This document shows, piece by piece, positions 7,878 to 16,124 of a stretch of DNA of 64,000 nt (its first letter is position 1; the number at the start of each line of letters is the position of its first letter). A program made the translations under genes and the position numbers. The notes under the pieces were generated by a model, which was given only the letters and a program-made list of their open reading frames with translations, searched no databases and was not told the DNA's origin. This DNA is from Anaerolineaceae bacterium (lineage in GTDB: Bacteria; Chloroflexota; Anaerolineae; Aggregatilineales; Phototrophicaceae): positions 124,001 through 188,000 of the forward strand of contig JACKCG010000006.1 of NCBI GenBank assembly GCA_020634135.1, written 5' to 3'.

Positions 7878-8150
7878 CTACTGTTGAGCTTCCAGCGCGG
7901 CGAGCCGCTTCATCAAACGACTCTTACGGCGAGCCGCGTTGCGTGGGTGGATTGTGCCCCGGCTGGCCGCCATATCCAGGTCACGGATGGCGGTACGGGT
8001 TGCCGCTTTCGCCGCATCCAGTTCGCCGTCGCCAATCGCGGTGCGGGCAGCCTTCACCAGAGTGCGGGCGCGGTTGCGATAAACACGGTTGTGCAGGCGG
8101 CGCTTTTCGTTCTGGCGAATTCGCTTAAGCGCAGATTTATGATTAGCCAC
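7878..8150 (-). CDS. rpsT: 30S ribosomal protein S20
   Basis: The 90-residue basic protein matches S20 over its whole length: MANHKSALKRIRQNEKRRLHN at the start, RTLVKAARTAI, and the C-terminal GTIHPRNAARRKSRLMKRL. S20 binds 16S rRNA in the body of the small subunit and is added early in assembly. The gene is monocistronic or lies at the end of the upstream minus-strand operon (105-bp gap), and it shares a bidirectional terminator with the convergent regulator gene. S20 is often self-regulated at translation; nothing in the short leader shows this clearly. Confidence 0.97.
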   Translation of the reverse strand: MANHKSALKRIRQNEKRRLHNRVYRNRARTLVKAARTAIGDGELDAAKAATRTAIRDLDMAASRGTIHPRNAARRKSRLMKRLAALEAQQ

Positions 8151-8255
8151 AAATACCTCCGGCCAAACTGACTAGCTAGGTGTGCTGAATAGAGGTGCAT
8201 TCTATCACACGGATTCATGCTTTGTCCAGCACGGTTTCCCGCGTTCCTGTGCTTC

Positions 8256-9047
8256 TCATTCCAGAATTTGCTGGATATGCGGTGTGCCATAGTCCGCGCC
8301 ACCGGTCAATACCCGTAAATTGGGGAGAATCTGTGCTGTACCTTCACCATGCGTATGACCACACAACACGGTAAGCTGGTGCTCCGGGTGCTGCTGCATG
8401 ATCTCAACCAGGGCTTCCCCGGCGGCCTGGCAGCAAAAATGTGGCAGGAATTCGTCATTGGAAATCTGTCCCTGATGCCAGCAGGCCTCACGGAAGGGTG
8501 GTACATGAATCGCGCAGATCACGTGCGGATAAGCGGCCAACGCCCTGGGCAGCCACTGGCGCAGGTGTGTGGCAGTTTCGTCGCCTAACTGGTGGAGTTT
8601 CTTCAGGCGGCGGGCTTTGTCGAGCCGGTCAAAGTCCTCAATCACGTAGTAATCGGTCATCTCTACTGACGAATGTTCATAATCCCCGCAACGGCCATCC
8701 GCCCAACCATCATGACCGATAAGTCCAAGTGTATCGGAAAGACGCACGACACCGGCCTCATTGAGCCAGGAGAGGAAGCGCGACTCACCGGCCTGTTTAC
8801 CCACCGTGCCACGCACGCCGGCGATACTGCCGCCGTAAAAGTCGTGATTCCCTAACACAAAGTAGATCGGCCTTTGCAGCTTATTTTCCAACCGCTTGAG
8901 GTAGAACGAGACCTGTGGCGCTTCGCCAATGTCACCAGTAATCAGGAAGGCGTCCGCCTCACTCTCCTTGAGCATCAGGAAGAATCGGTTCATTGAAACC
9001 GGGGAAAGAAAATTCATGTGGATGTCTGTCAACCAGGCCAGGCGCAT
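8256..9047 (-). CDS. Calcineurin-like metallophosphoesterase
   Basis: All five motifs of the superfamily are present in 263 residues: LTDIHMNF, ITGDIGEA, VLGNHDFYGG, CAIHVPP and LCGHTHGEG. These supply the two-metal site of Asp, His and Asn ligands. The substrate cannot be told; the size suits a phosphodiesterase or Ser/Thr phosphatase-type enzyme in the cytoplasm. It follows the LMW phosphatase gene by 2 bp, so the two phosphatases are almost certainly co-translated in one operon. Confidence 0.88.
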   Translation of the reverse strand: MRLAWLTDIHMNFLSPVSMNRFFLMLKESEADAFLITGDIGEAPQVSFYLKRLENKLQRPIYFVLGNHDFYGGSIAGVRGTVGKQAGESRFLSWLNEAGVVRLSDTLGLIGHDGWADGRCGDYEHSSVEMTDYYVIEDFDRLDKARRLKKLHQLGDETATHLRQWLPRALAAYPHVICAIHVPPFREACWHQGQISNDEFLPHFCCQAAGEALVEIMQQHPEHQLTVLCGHTHGEGTAQILPNLRVLTGGADYGTPHIQQILE

Positions 9048-9049
9048 GA

Positions 9050-9523
9050 TTACAGCCCGTTCTGTTGGCGGATGCGCTGGAGAAGTGCGGCGCTGCCCTT
9101 GTTCACGAGGTCGTACACGTAGTCGAAACGACCATCATAATACGGGTCCGGCACTTCATCCTCGGCCACCGACCCGTCGGCGTAGGCGTAGCTGAGGAAC
9201 AGCCTCATTTCGGCAGTGCTTCCGTCGGCGTAGTGGCGCAGGTTGGCAAGATTCGACTTGTCCATCGCCAGGATATAGTCGAACTCGCTTAAATCACGGA
9301 GGGCAATCTGGCGGGCACGTCCGTTATAAGGAATTGCGTGCCGCTTCAGCACACCCAGTGTACCCCGGTGCGCCGATTCGCCCACGTGCCAGCCACCCGT
9401 CCCAGCGGAATCCACGAATATCTTATCGCTTAACCCGGCTTCGTTGACCATATTCTGAAAAACGGCTTCCGCCATCGGAGAACGGCAGATATTCCCCAGG
9501 CAGACGAACAGTACTTTAACCAT
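9050..9523 (-). CDS. Low-molecular-weight protein tyrosine phosphatase
   Basis: The 157-residue protein begins MVKVLFVCLGNICRSPMAEA, with the C-x5-R-S phosphate loop (CLGNICRS) at the very N-terminus, and has the general acid Asp in EDEVPDPYY near the C-terminus. Start 9523 is chosen because AAAGGG lies 6 nt upstream; the longer open frame to 9631 would overlap the upstream gene. In bacteria such enzymes reverse tyrosine (sometimes arginine) phosphorylation. It sits between an unknown gene (17-bp gap) and a metallophosphoesterase (2-bp gap). Confidence 0.92.
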   Translation of the reverse strand: MVKVLFVCLGNICRSPMAEAVFQNMVNEAGLSDKIFVDSAGTGGWHVGESAHRGTLGVLKRHAIPYNGRARQIALRDLSEFDYILAMDKSNLANLRHYADGSTAEMRLFLSYAYADGSVAEDEVPDPYYDGRFDYVYDLVNKGSAALLQRIRQQNGL

Positions 9524-9540
9524 ACACATCCCTTTTTCGT

Positions 9541-10278
9541 TTACATTACTTGATAGCACAGCCCGACCACAGAGGGCGAACGATACCAGGTGCGGGCTAC
9601 TGTAATCATTTCCTGTAACTGCTGTGTACACATTTCTCGGCAGCTCGAATCCGACGCCGCACAGAACAGGTCTACCGCTGCCTGGACGACGACATCATCC
9701 ACTTTGGTGAGCAGCATCCAGAAGTCATCGGCAATTACATAAGCCGCCGGGGTGCCGGGTTGGTCTGATTGGTACCGGGTATCCAGTGAGCGAATGTCAT
9801 CGGTCAGGTCAGCCGGAATCCAGTCTTCGCCACCGCTGATCGGCAGCGCGTCTGCCCCAAGGAAGTGGCTCGATTCAGCCTGGCGTACCTGAGCCAGTGT
9901 TCGCAGCAGCAGTGTTGTCTGCGTGACCGTCCCCTGGTAACGGGTGACGATAAACCGATTGTAGGCCGAGGTGAATAACACCTGCCGCGCCTGGCGGGGT
10001 GACTTGGCTTCCGGGTAAAGGATATGCAGGCAATCCTGCGGGAAGTCCCCCAACGGTGTCTGGGCAGGGTCATCATCGCGGTGCTTGTGGTTGTTTCGCC
10101 AGATGGCGGATTGGCGCAGATGGACCAGACGGGGCAGCAGCCAATCCACACTGAAATCGCTGCTGTAGGTATCCTGCGGCGGGCGGCGTTCCAGGCGGGC
10201 AAAGGCAGTGACAATCGGGCGGCGTCCCCAGATTTCGTGTAATTGCAGTAAATCTACGACATCGAATACAACTTGCAT
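9541..10278 (-). CDS. Protein of unknown function (operon with phosphatases)
   Basis: I do not recognise this 245-residue protein. It is soluble, without signal or membrane segments, rich in Asp, Arg, Gln and Thr. It starts MQVVFDVVDLLQLHEIWGRR and has a central basic/aromatic region (LFTSAYNRFIVTRYQG). The C-terminal third carries four Cys (FCAASDSSCREMC and GLCYQVM). No metal-binding or catalytic motif stands out. It lies 48 bp behind the HEAT-repeat gene and 17 bp before the LMW phosphatase, so it belongs to the same minus-strand operon. Confidence 0.6.
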   Translation of the reverse strand: MQVVFDVVDLLQLHEIWGRRPIVTAFARLERRPPQDTYSSDFSVDWLLPRLVHLRQSAIWRNNHKHRDDDPAQTPLGDFPQDCLHILYPEAKSPRQARQVLFTSAYNRFIVTRYQGTVTQTTLLLRTLAQVRQAESSHFLGADALPISGGEDWIPADLTDDIRSLDTRYQSDQPGTPAAYVIADDFWMLLTKVDDVVVQAAVDLFCAASDSSCREMCTQQLQEMITVARTWYRSPSVVGLCYQVM

Positions 10279-10326
10279 AACGTGGTGGACTTTGCTCTCA
10301 TAACAGCATCAACTGATGGTAGCGAT

Positions 10327-11247
10327 TCAGGCGACTTCAGGTTCATCTCTGTCACGGCCTGGCCGCCGGATGTGCTTATGGCCGATGTCCAGATCATCCA
10401 ATGCGGTTTCGATATACTCGCGCACAATCATGTTTTCATCTTTGCCGAGCAGTTCAAGCAGTGGCCTGACAGCCCGCTCATCCTGGCTCCATCCCAGGGC
10501 GCGAGCAGCGTAGCGACGCACGTAAGTATCCTCATCTTCCAGGGCGGTCACAAGACCCTCAACTGCGGTTTTATCCACCACCCAGCAGAGCGCACGGGCG
10601 GCATAGCGGCGTACATACGGGTTGCTGTCGTGCAATGCGACCAGGAGCGGCTGCACCGCGTCTTTGCCGCCGACCCATCCCAGTGCTGTAGCGGCATGAA
10701 CGCGCACATCGCCGTCCTCATCCATCAAGAGCGCGATGAGCGGGTCAATAGCGGCTTCTCCGTAATTGATTAACTCCATCACCACCGCTTTACGCACCGT
10801 AGCATCCGGGTCAATCAACTGTTCCTGCAAGTGCATGAACTCAGCACGATTATGGGCGGGTAATTTCTTGTCAAGACGGGCATTTCCCTCTTCCGCCTGA
10901 AGGGTAACGGCGCGGTTAAGGTAGTGGCGCGCATTCTTATAGTAGGGATCAATCGAAAGAATGCGCTGCAAGTCGTTGATGACCTGCACCGTATTGGGAA
11001 CCTCGTTGAGCATTTCGCGGATTGAACGGAAATATAAGCGTTCGATTTCAGCGACCTGAGACCGGGGAATCCGTAGTCTATTATTCGGCTTGGACAGGGC
11101 AAACATCCGATCCAGCACCACGACAACCAGCCAGACAATCGTGGCGATTAAGATTGGCCGGGTGATGCTGGTGGTCGGGAACAACAGAGATACACAGACA
11201 CTTGTCACAAACGTGACGCTGATGAGCAAGATGATAAAACGGCGCAT
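10327..11247 (-). CDS. Membrane-anchored HEAT-repeat protein
   Basis: This 306-residue protein has two N-terminal transmembrane segments (about 4-22 and 33-49), a cytoplasmic helical region (LYFRSIREMLNEVPNTVQ) and at least four HEAT-type repeats from about 135. The repeats share the pattern D-x-VR-x-A-A-x-ALGW: DVRVHAATALGWVGG, YVRRYAARALCWVVD and YVRRYAARALGWSQD. Such repeats make a curved protein-binding surface. First gene of an apparent operon running down to the metallophosphoesterase at 8256. A scaffold role at the membrane is inference. Confidence 0.8.
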   Translation of the reverse strand: MRRFIILLISVTFVTSVCVSLLFPTTSITRPILIATIVWLVVVVLDRMFALSKPNNRLRIPRSQVAEIERLYFRSIREMLNEVPNTVQVINDLQRILSIDPYYKNARHYLNRAVTLQAEEGNARLDKKLPAHNRAEFMHLQEQLIDPDATVRKAVVMELINYGEAAIDPLIALLMDEDGDVRVHAATALGWVGGKDAVQPLLVALHDSNPYVRRYAARALCWVVDKTAVEGLVTALEDEDTYVRRYAARALGWSQDERAVRPLLELLGKDENMIVREYIETALDDLDIGHKHIRRPGRDRDEPEVA

Positions 11248-11521
11248 AATGCCCCTTTACTTCTAGTCGGCACCACAAGGCTATTGCGGAATCACCGGGG
11301 ACAATGGGATTCAAGCCCACCACCCATTTAACGACAGGCAATCTGATTTTTCAGGCGGCGGGTAAGAATGGTTCGCGATCAGAAACTCCAGACATTACAG
11401 CGTTCGTGGTGATTTACCTTCAGAAGATGACTCCTCATGTTCTGCCACTGGTTACGGCGTAACATCTGCAATGCCAGCCTCAGCCTCCTTGTGGTCACCT
11501 TTTCGTAGATACGTGACTGAC

Positions 11522-12097
11522 TTACGTCAGATCATCGTCCTCAGAATCGGTGCCGTCGTATTCGTTGTATTCCGTGACGCCGGGTTCGGTGATCTCCTCG
11601 TCAGGTTCTTCCATCGTAACCGGCACTTCCGATGCGGCCTCAACCTGCGGTTCGGTGGACATTTCCGGTTCGCTGGCTTCCTGGCTCACCATAGTGATTT
11701 TGCCGTCAATAAAGGCCCCCTCTTCGGTAGTCAGAGCGCCGGCGCTAATGTCACCCCAGATGCGTCCAGTACGGAGTAACTGGACTTTCTTGCCACTGAT
11801 ATTGCCGCGCACAGCCCCGGCAATCGAGATGTTTCGGGCGTTGATGTCGGCATTGATTTTCGCGGTTTCCCCGACCAGAATATTGCCGGTGATTTCCAGT
11901 GTGCCGGAGAACGTGCCATCTAGGCGGACATTGGCGCTGCTGGTGAGCGTGCCTTCCATAATACTGTTCGCCCCCAGGACGGTTTCAAACCCGACAGGCG
12001 TTTGCTGTTGGACTGCTGTTGGGCGCGGCGGTTGGACCTCTTCGGGCTTGCGCGGCGCATCTGGTTCTACCTGGCGACGACTGCCAAAAAATGACAT
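11522..12097 (-). CDS. Bactofilin (polymer-forming cytoskeletal protein)
   Basis: The 191-residue protein has a Pro/Gln-rich disordered head (1-35), a bactofilin (DUF583) core at about 36-135 (FETVLGANSIMEGTLTS, VRLDGTFSGTLEITG, LLRTGRIWGDI) and a highly acidic tail ending EDDDLT. The repeated G-x-(I/V/L) pattern fits the right-handed beta-helix that polymerises without nucleotide. Bactofilins shape cells or place proteins at the membrane. The long acidic tail of about 55 residues is more extreme than in many relatives. Expression appears to depend on a promoter with a built-in palindrome at 12147-12163. Confidence 0.9.
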   Translation of the reverse strand: MSFFGSRRQVEPDAPRKPEEVQPPRPTAVQQQTPVGFETVLGANSIMEGTLTSSANVRLDGTFSGTLEITGNILVGETAKINADINARNISIAGAVRGNISGKKVQLLRTGRIWGDISAGALTTEEGAFIDGKITMVSQEASEPEMSTEPQVEAASEVPVTMEEPDEEITEPGVTEYNEYDGTDSEDDDLT

Positions 12098-12142
12098 AAG
12101 TCCCTCGCTTGTCTTAATAGACGGTGTGTTTCAACTCCCTTC

Positions 12143-12171
12143 ACTATACTCTGAATCAGAGTAGAACTCAA
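12143..12171 (-). promoter_or_regulatory. Bactofilin promoter with operator palindrome
   Basis: On the minus strand, TTGAGT (12171-12166) and TATAGT (12148-12143) are 17 bp apart. The spacer and the edge of the -10 contain the perfect 17-bp palindrome TACTCTGAATCAGAGTA (12147-12163). Position and symmetry suit a dimeric repressor covering the promoter. Confidence 0.5.
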
Positions 12172-12369
12172 TCCAATCCAGATTCTGAGCTTCTCATTCC
12201 ACCGTTGACGCCGCATGAATAATCGTTACGATTGTGGCGGTGTTTCGAACCCGTCTGATAGTCTCATTATTGCCACTCTGGTAGGGATACAATGGTGTAT
12301 GCCTCCGCGAGAAACTTCGCACTATGCCGGGTTCATCAGGAAAATATTCGATAGGTGGATGGTTCAAGA

Positions 12370-13374
12370 ATGAAGATTCTCGTTATTGGTGGCACGCGTA
12401 ATATTGGTCTGACTCTCATTCCCGCGCTGTTGGAAGCCGGACATTCGGTCACAATGCTCAACCGTGGGCGCACGCCCGACCCCCTGCCACAGATCGTTGA
12501 ACGGTTGCAAGCAGACCGTACCGATACCATCCAGTTTCAGGGGGCGCTGGCCGGGCGCAGCTTTGATGTCGTGGTGGATAACTGGCTCTTTGAAGGTGAC
12601 GAGGCGGAGACAGTCGTCAAACTGCTGGATGGCCGGGTGGGGCACTATATTTTCATCAGCAGCGGGCAGGTGTACCTGGTGCGTGAGGGAATTGAGCGTC
12701 CGTTTCGTGAGGACGACTATGCCGGGCGGGTGATGCCGCCACCTAAGCCAAGCTTCGGCCATGAAGAATGGCTGTATGGGATGGGTAAGCGCCGTGTCGA
12801 AGACACCCTGGCGCGCGCCTGGGAAACGCGGCATTTCCCCTATACAACGCTGCGACTGCCGATGGTCAGCAGTGAACGCGACCACTATAACCGGCTGTAT
12901 GGCTATATCCTGCGTTTGCAGGATGGCGGGCCAGTCCTCGTACCGGAGACGCCGGACTTCCCACTGCGCCATATCTACCGCGATGATGTGGTGCGGGCGA
13001 TCATGCTGGCAATCCAGAAAGGGGCGGGTGAAGGCCGCGCTTATAACATTTCCCAGGATGAGACCATTTCACTGGCGGAGTACCTGCAAATTGTGGGGGA
13101 CATCCTGGATGTGACGCCCGATATCGCCACCGTCAAGCGACTTGACCTGGAAGCCAATGGTTTCCTGCCGGACTGCTCGCCATTCAGTGAACGTTGGATG
13201 TCGGAACTCACCAATGATCGCAGCAAGACCGAACTGGGGATGACATATACGCCGCTGCGGACCTATCTGGAAGCGATTGTCAACCATTATGTGGCGTCCC
13301 CGCCGCCGCCGCCGGCCAGTTACCGCCGCCGCCAGGCCGAAATTGACTTTGGCAGGACGGTACGCAGGGGATAG
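12370..13374 (+). CDS. NAD-dependent epimerase/dehydratase family protein (extended SDR)
   Basis: The 334-residue protein starts MKILVIGGTRNIGLTLIP, the Rossmann G-G-T-R-x-I-G loop of atypical extended SDRs. Other landmarks are DVVVDNWLFEGDE, IFISSGQVYLV (active-site Ser and Tyr region), PYTTLRLPMV and a C-terminal catalytic-cap domain. The GGTRNIG variant is typical of CSP41/isoflavone-reductase-like members, many of which bind sugar nucleotides or RNA instead of acting as classic epimerases. The start at 12370 is supported by AGGTGG; an upstream GTG at 12355 would add five residues. A terminator at 13562 ends the unit. Confidence 0.8.
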   Translation: MKILVIGGTRNIGLTLIPALLEAGHSVTMLNRGRTPDPLPQIVERLQADRTDTIQFQGALAGRSFDVVVDNWLFEGDEAETVVKLLDGRVGHYIFISSGQVYLVREGIERPFREDDYAGRVMPPPKPSFGHEEWLYGMGKRRVEDTLARAWETRHFPYTTLRLPMVSSERDHYNRLYGYILRLQDGGPVLVPETPDFPLRHIYRDDVVRAIMLAIQKGAGEGRAYNISQDETISLAEYLQIVGDILDVTPDIATVKRLDLEANGFLPDCSPFSERWMSELTNDRSKTELGMTYTPLRTYLEAIVNHYVASPPPPPASYRRRQAEIDFGRTVRRG

Positions 13375-13561
13375 CCGCTCCTGAAGACAAGGGATAACAG
13401 GATACTGGGACGGGTAAGCCCCTTACCTGCTACCACAGGCGGGGGCATAGCCGGGGTATTTCAGAGTATTCATTTTTAAAGCACAGGGGCACTGCCTCCT
13501 TGTTGGGCTGCGTTAGTCCTAAGATTATTGAAAGTGTTGCTTCAGATAAAGGCATTCGCTG

Positions 13562-13593
13562 AGACACTGAATGCGCTAGCGCGGTGTCTTTTT
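13562..13593 (+). terminator. Terminator upstream of the TetR promoter
   Basis: AGACAC (13562-13567) pairs with GTGTCT (13584-13589), with the inner palindrome GCGCTAGCGC in the loop, followed by TTTT. It closes the epimerase transcript and lies 2 bp before the TetR -35 box. The 190 bp between the epimerase stop and this hairpin show no other feature. Confidence 0.65.
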
Positions 13594-13595
13594 GC

Positions 13596-13624
13596 TTGAC
13601 AGTCATCGGTGAACACCGTACACT
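13596..13624 (+). promoter_or_regulatory. TetR gene promoter with inverted repeat in the spacer
   Basis: TTGACA (13596-13601) and TACACT (13619-13624) are 17 bp apart. The spacer contains CGGTGAACACCG (13607-13618), a perfect 12-bp dyad with an AA centre. A repressor bound here would cover the promoter, fitting autorepression by the TetR protein encoded at 13651. Confidence 0.55.
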
Positions 13625-13650
13625 TTCTGATGTATGTTAGCAAGAGATTG

Positions 13651-14253
13651 ATGAATACGATGGCCGCATCGCCCAATGAACGCCGCAAATCGAAAACACG
13701 GGAAGATATTATTGATACTGCCCACCGCATGATTATTCAGGGGGGATTGGAACGGCTGTCACTTCGCGCGCTCGCTGACGGGATTGACTATAGCCCGGCG
13801 GCGCTCTACCGCTATTTTGACAGCAAGAATGATCTGATTGATAGTGTCCGTGACCGCTGCTTTAGCCGGTTGAATGCCTACATTCTGCGGCGGGTGCAAT
13901 CCTGTGTCACCGCTGCTGAACAATTATTCCAGGGCGGGCTGGCGTACATTGAGTACGCTGCACAGCATCCGGCAGATTATCACCTGATGTTTCAGCTTGA
14001 ACCCTCGCATGTGACCCGTCTCGAAAACCGGGATACAACAATGCAGGCGCTGATAGCGATTATCCAGACCGGCATTGAAACGGGGGAGTTCAAGCCCCGT
14101 GAGGGATACTCATCGCGCACGATTGCCTATCACTGCTGGGTGACGGTGCATGGGCTGGCGATGTTGCAGACCACTATTCTCCAGGATGAAGTCAAGGATG
14201 TGCAGATCATGAGCCACCAGATTCTCAAGGCGGTGATTAATGGGTTCACGTAG
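13651..14253 (+). CDS. TetR/AcrR family transcriptional regulator
   Basis: This is a 200-residue regulator. After a short basic head (NERRKSKTREDIIDTAHRM), the helix-turn-helix is clear: GLERLSLRALADGIDYSPAALYRYF, the classic TetR_N pattern with the recognition helix ending in LYRYF. The C-terminal domain (about 75-195) is helical and of the TetR_C_33-like style, with a WVTVHGLAML core. The start at 13651 is chosen over the TTG/ATG extension. It lies 97 bp upstream of a haloalkane dehalogenase-like gene on the same strand; palindromes in front of both genes suggest it controls itself and the hydrolase. Confidence 0.92.
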   Translation: MNTMAASPNERRKSKTREDIIDTAHRMIIQGGLERLSLRALADGIDYSPAALYRYFDSKNDLIDSVRDRCFSRLNAYILRRVQSCVTAAEQLFQGGLAYIEYAAQHPADYHLMFQLEPSHVTRLENRDTTMQALIAIIQTGIETGEFKPREGYSSRTIAYHCWVTVHGLAMLQTTILQDEVKDVQIMSHQILKAVINGFT

Positions 14254-14294
14254 CTCAACCAGATAAGGCAGTCTGAATCCTTTTTTTACTCCCG

Positions 14295-14311
14295 TGTAAA
14301 CAGTGTTTACA
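14295..14311. promoter_or_regulatory. Perfect 17-bp palindrome, candidate TetR operator
   Basis: TGTAAACAGTGTTTACA has 8-bp arms around a central G, typical of TetR-family operators. It lies between the TetR gene and the hydrolase gene, 39 bp before its ATG. The sequence differs from the dyad in the TetR promoter, so only one of the two may be the true site. Confidence 0.55.
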
Positions 14312-14349
14312 TATCGAACGATGATAATCTGTGAGGAACGCATAGGACG

Positions 14350-15243
14350 ATGAAAACACCACAATCAGTTACGACTGACCATCCAGGTCTGCCCAGTTGG
14401 ATTAATCCCAATCTCTACCCATTCCAGACACACCGGCACGCGCTGCCGATGGGGACGATGCACTACGTGGATGAAGGGGCGGGGGCGCCGCTGGTCATGG
14501 TACACGGCAATCCCACCTGGTCGTTTGTGTACCGCAAACTCATCACCGGCCTGCGGGATCGGTACCGGTGTATTGCGCCCGATCACATCGGATTCGGGCA
14601 GTCCGATAAGCCTGAAGACTGGTCGTATCTACCGGCAGACCACGCCGCCAACCTGGCGAATCTACTGGACAGCCTTGATCTGCACGATATCACGCTGGTG
14701 GTGCAGGATTGGGGCGGGCCAATCGGCCTTTCGTATGCCATCGCCAACCCGCACCGAATCAGGCAGTTGGTGATCCTGAATACCTGGATGTGGCCGGTCA
14801 ACGATGACTGGTACTACCAGGCCTTCAGTGGTTTCATGGGCGGGCTGGTAGGGCGCACCCTCATCCGACAGATGAATCTCTTTGCCAGGGCTGTGGTGCC
14901 GATGGCCTACGGTGATCGGAAGAAACTCACGCGCGAGATTCACCGCCATTACCTGGATGGGCTGCCCACCCCGGCCAGCCGCAAAGGGAGCTGGGTTTTT
15001 CCACAACAGATCATCGGCTCGACTACCTGGCTTCAATCCCTGTGGGAACAGCGGGAACGGATTACCGGGATACCGGTCTTGTTCGCCTGGGGGATGAAGG
15101 ACATCGCCTTCCGCGAGAAAGAACTCCGCCGTTGGCAAGGCGTGTTTCCGGACGGCAAGGTTGTCACCTACCCGGATGCCGGGCATTATGTGCAGGAAGA
15201 AAAAGGGGACGAAATAGTGGCGCTCATCAGGGGGTTGCGCTGA
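14350..15243 (+). CDS. Haloalkane dehalogenase-like alpha/beta hydrolase
   Basis: This 297-residue alpha/beta hydrolase has VMVHGNPTWSFVYR (oxyanion loop with the Asn used for halide binding), the nucleophile elbow VVQDWGGPIGL with Asp followed by Trp, an acid in LFAWGMKDIAF and the catalytic His in DAGHYVQEE. Asp rather than Ser as nucleophile, next to a Trp and with HGNP upstream, is the pattern of haloalkane dehalogenases that cut carbon-halogen bonds by water. The acid position after strand 7 fits the HLD-I/III type. Activity is not certain, since epoxide hydrolase-like relatives share parts of the pattern. Likely controlled by the upstream TetR protein. Confidence 0.8.
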   Translation: MKTPQSVTTDHPGLPSWINPNLYPFQTHRHALPMGTMHYVDEGAGAPLVMVHGNPTWSFVYRKLITGLRDRYRCIAPDHIGFGQSDKPEDWSYLPADHAANLANLLDSLDLHDITLVVQDWGGPIGLSYAIANPHRIRQLVILNTWMWPVNDDWYYQAFSGFMGGLVGRTLIRQMNLFARAVVPMAYGDRKKLTREIHRHYLDGLPTPASRKGSWVFPQQIIGSTTWLQSLWEQRERITGIPVLFAWGMKDIAFREKELRRWQGVFPDGKVVTYPDAGHYVQEEKGDEIVALIRGLR

Positions 15244-15249
15244 TGAAGC

Positions 15250-15963
15250 CTATTCCGTAATCGTGAAATTTGCCGGGACATCGGCGGGCGCGCCGTTGAT
15301 TTCCAGCCGCACACTCCAATTTCCCGGTGTGAACGGCGCGTCGGTCTGGTCAATGTAGAACCAGATGCATTCCTGGTTGATCGGGAAATCCGGGACAAAC
15401 GTATGGTAGGCGACTTCCTGTCCCTCCATGAACCAGTGCGCCCCTAACTCAGTCCCCGGCACAACGTTGGTCACAGTGGCGACAACATAAATTCGTTCCG
15501 CTGCCGGGGTAAAAGTTGTCGCCTGGCCGACAGCACAATCATTATCTCCCACGCCCCCCGCGATGACGATGTTATAGAGCGCGGGCTGTGGTGCGTCGGT
15601 TGGTGTCAACGATGGTGTGGGTACGGCATTCTCCAGTGCGGTTGGGGATGACGATGGCGGCGTGACCATGCTGCCCGGCAGTTCGGTGGTGATTGGTTGA
15701 ACCGGACTGATGTTTCCGCCACGTGCCACCAGCGTTTGCGCCAGGCGTGTCCCCTGGACGGAAACACGATTTGTGACCGTCTCGATGTATTCTACAGTCA
15801 TTGCCATGCGGTCACTGCTGATCGTAGCAGTCTGATACACGAGAGCCATCTGTGTCACCAGGCGATCGCGCTGCGCCACCAGTGTTTGTTCGCCGCTGCT
15901 CTGGCCTGAACAGGCGCTCGCCACAACCACAATCAACAGCAGTCCCACCCATGTGATCCGCAT
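15250..15963 (-). CDS. Thr/Pro-rich lipoprotein, unknown function
   Basis: The 237-residue protein has a lipoprotein signal (MRITWVGLLLIVVVASACSG, lipobox ASAC). A helical stretch (about 30-80) is followed by a low-complexity Pro/Thr/Ser linker (about 85-130) and a beta-rich C-terminal domain of about 105 residues with two Cys (GDNDCAVG, NQECIWFYI). The C-terminal domain looks immunoglobulin-like (NWSVRLEINGAPADV) but I cannot name the family. It should be anchored outside the membrane. Convergent with the hydrolase gene, 6 bp apart. Confidence 0.7.
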   Translation of the reverse strand: MRITWVGLLLIVVVASACSGQSSGEQTLVAQRDRLVTQMALVYQTATISSDRMAMTVEYIETVTNRVSVQGTRLAQTLVARGGNISPVQPITTELPGSMVTPPSSSPTALENAVPTPSLTPTDAPQPALYNIVIAGGVGDNDCAVGQATTFTPAAERIYVVATVTNVVPGTELGAHWFMEGQEVAYHTFVPDFPINQECIWFYIDQTDAPFTPGNWSVRLEINGAPADVPANFTITE

Positions 15964-16124
15964 CCGCCGTGCCTCCTTAGCTCAACTCCTTCCGGTGATT
16001 ATAGGCGAGAACTGCCGATAAATCCCGTAGGATATTGAGAAAGCAGGAAGCATTCCATGTGCAGACTCCAGTCAAACCCACTACAATAATCACCGTATAG
16101 CAGTTCATAAAATTGGAGATACCC

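Noticed and set aside
12230..12300. tRNA-like GGTTCGAAA on the minus strand
   Set aside because: The bases on both sides of the loop do not pair as a T-arm and no acceptor or anticodon stem can be formed.
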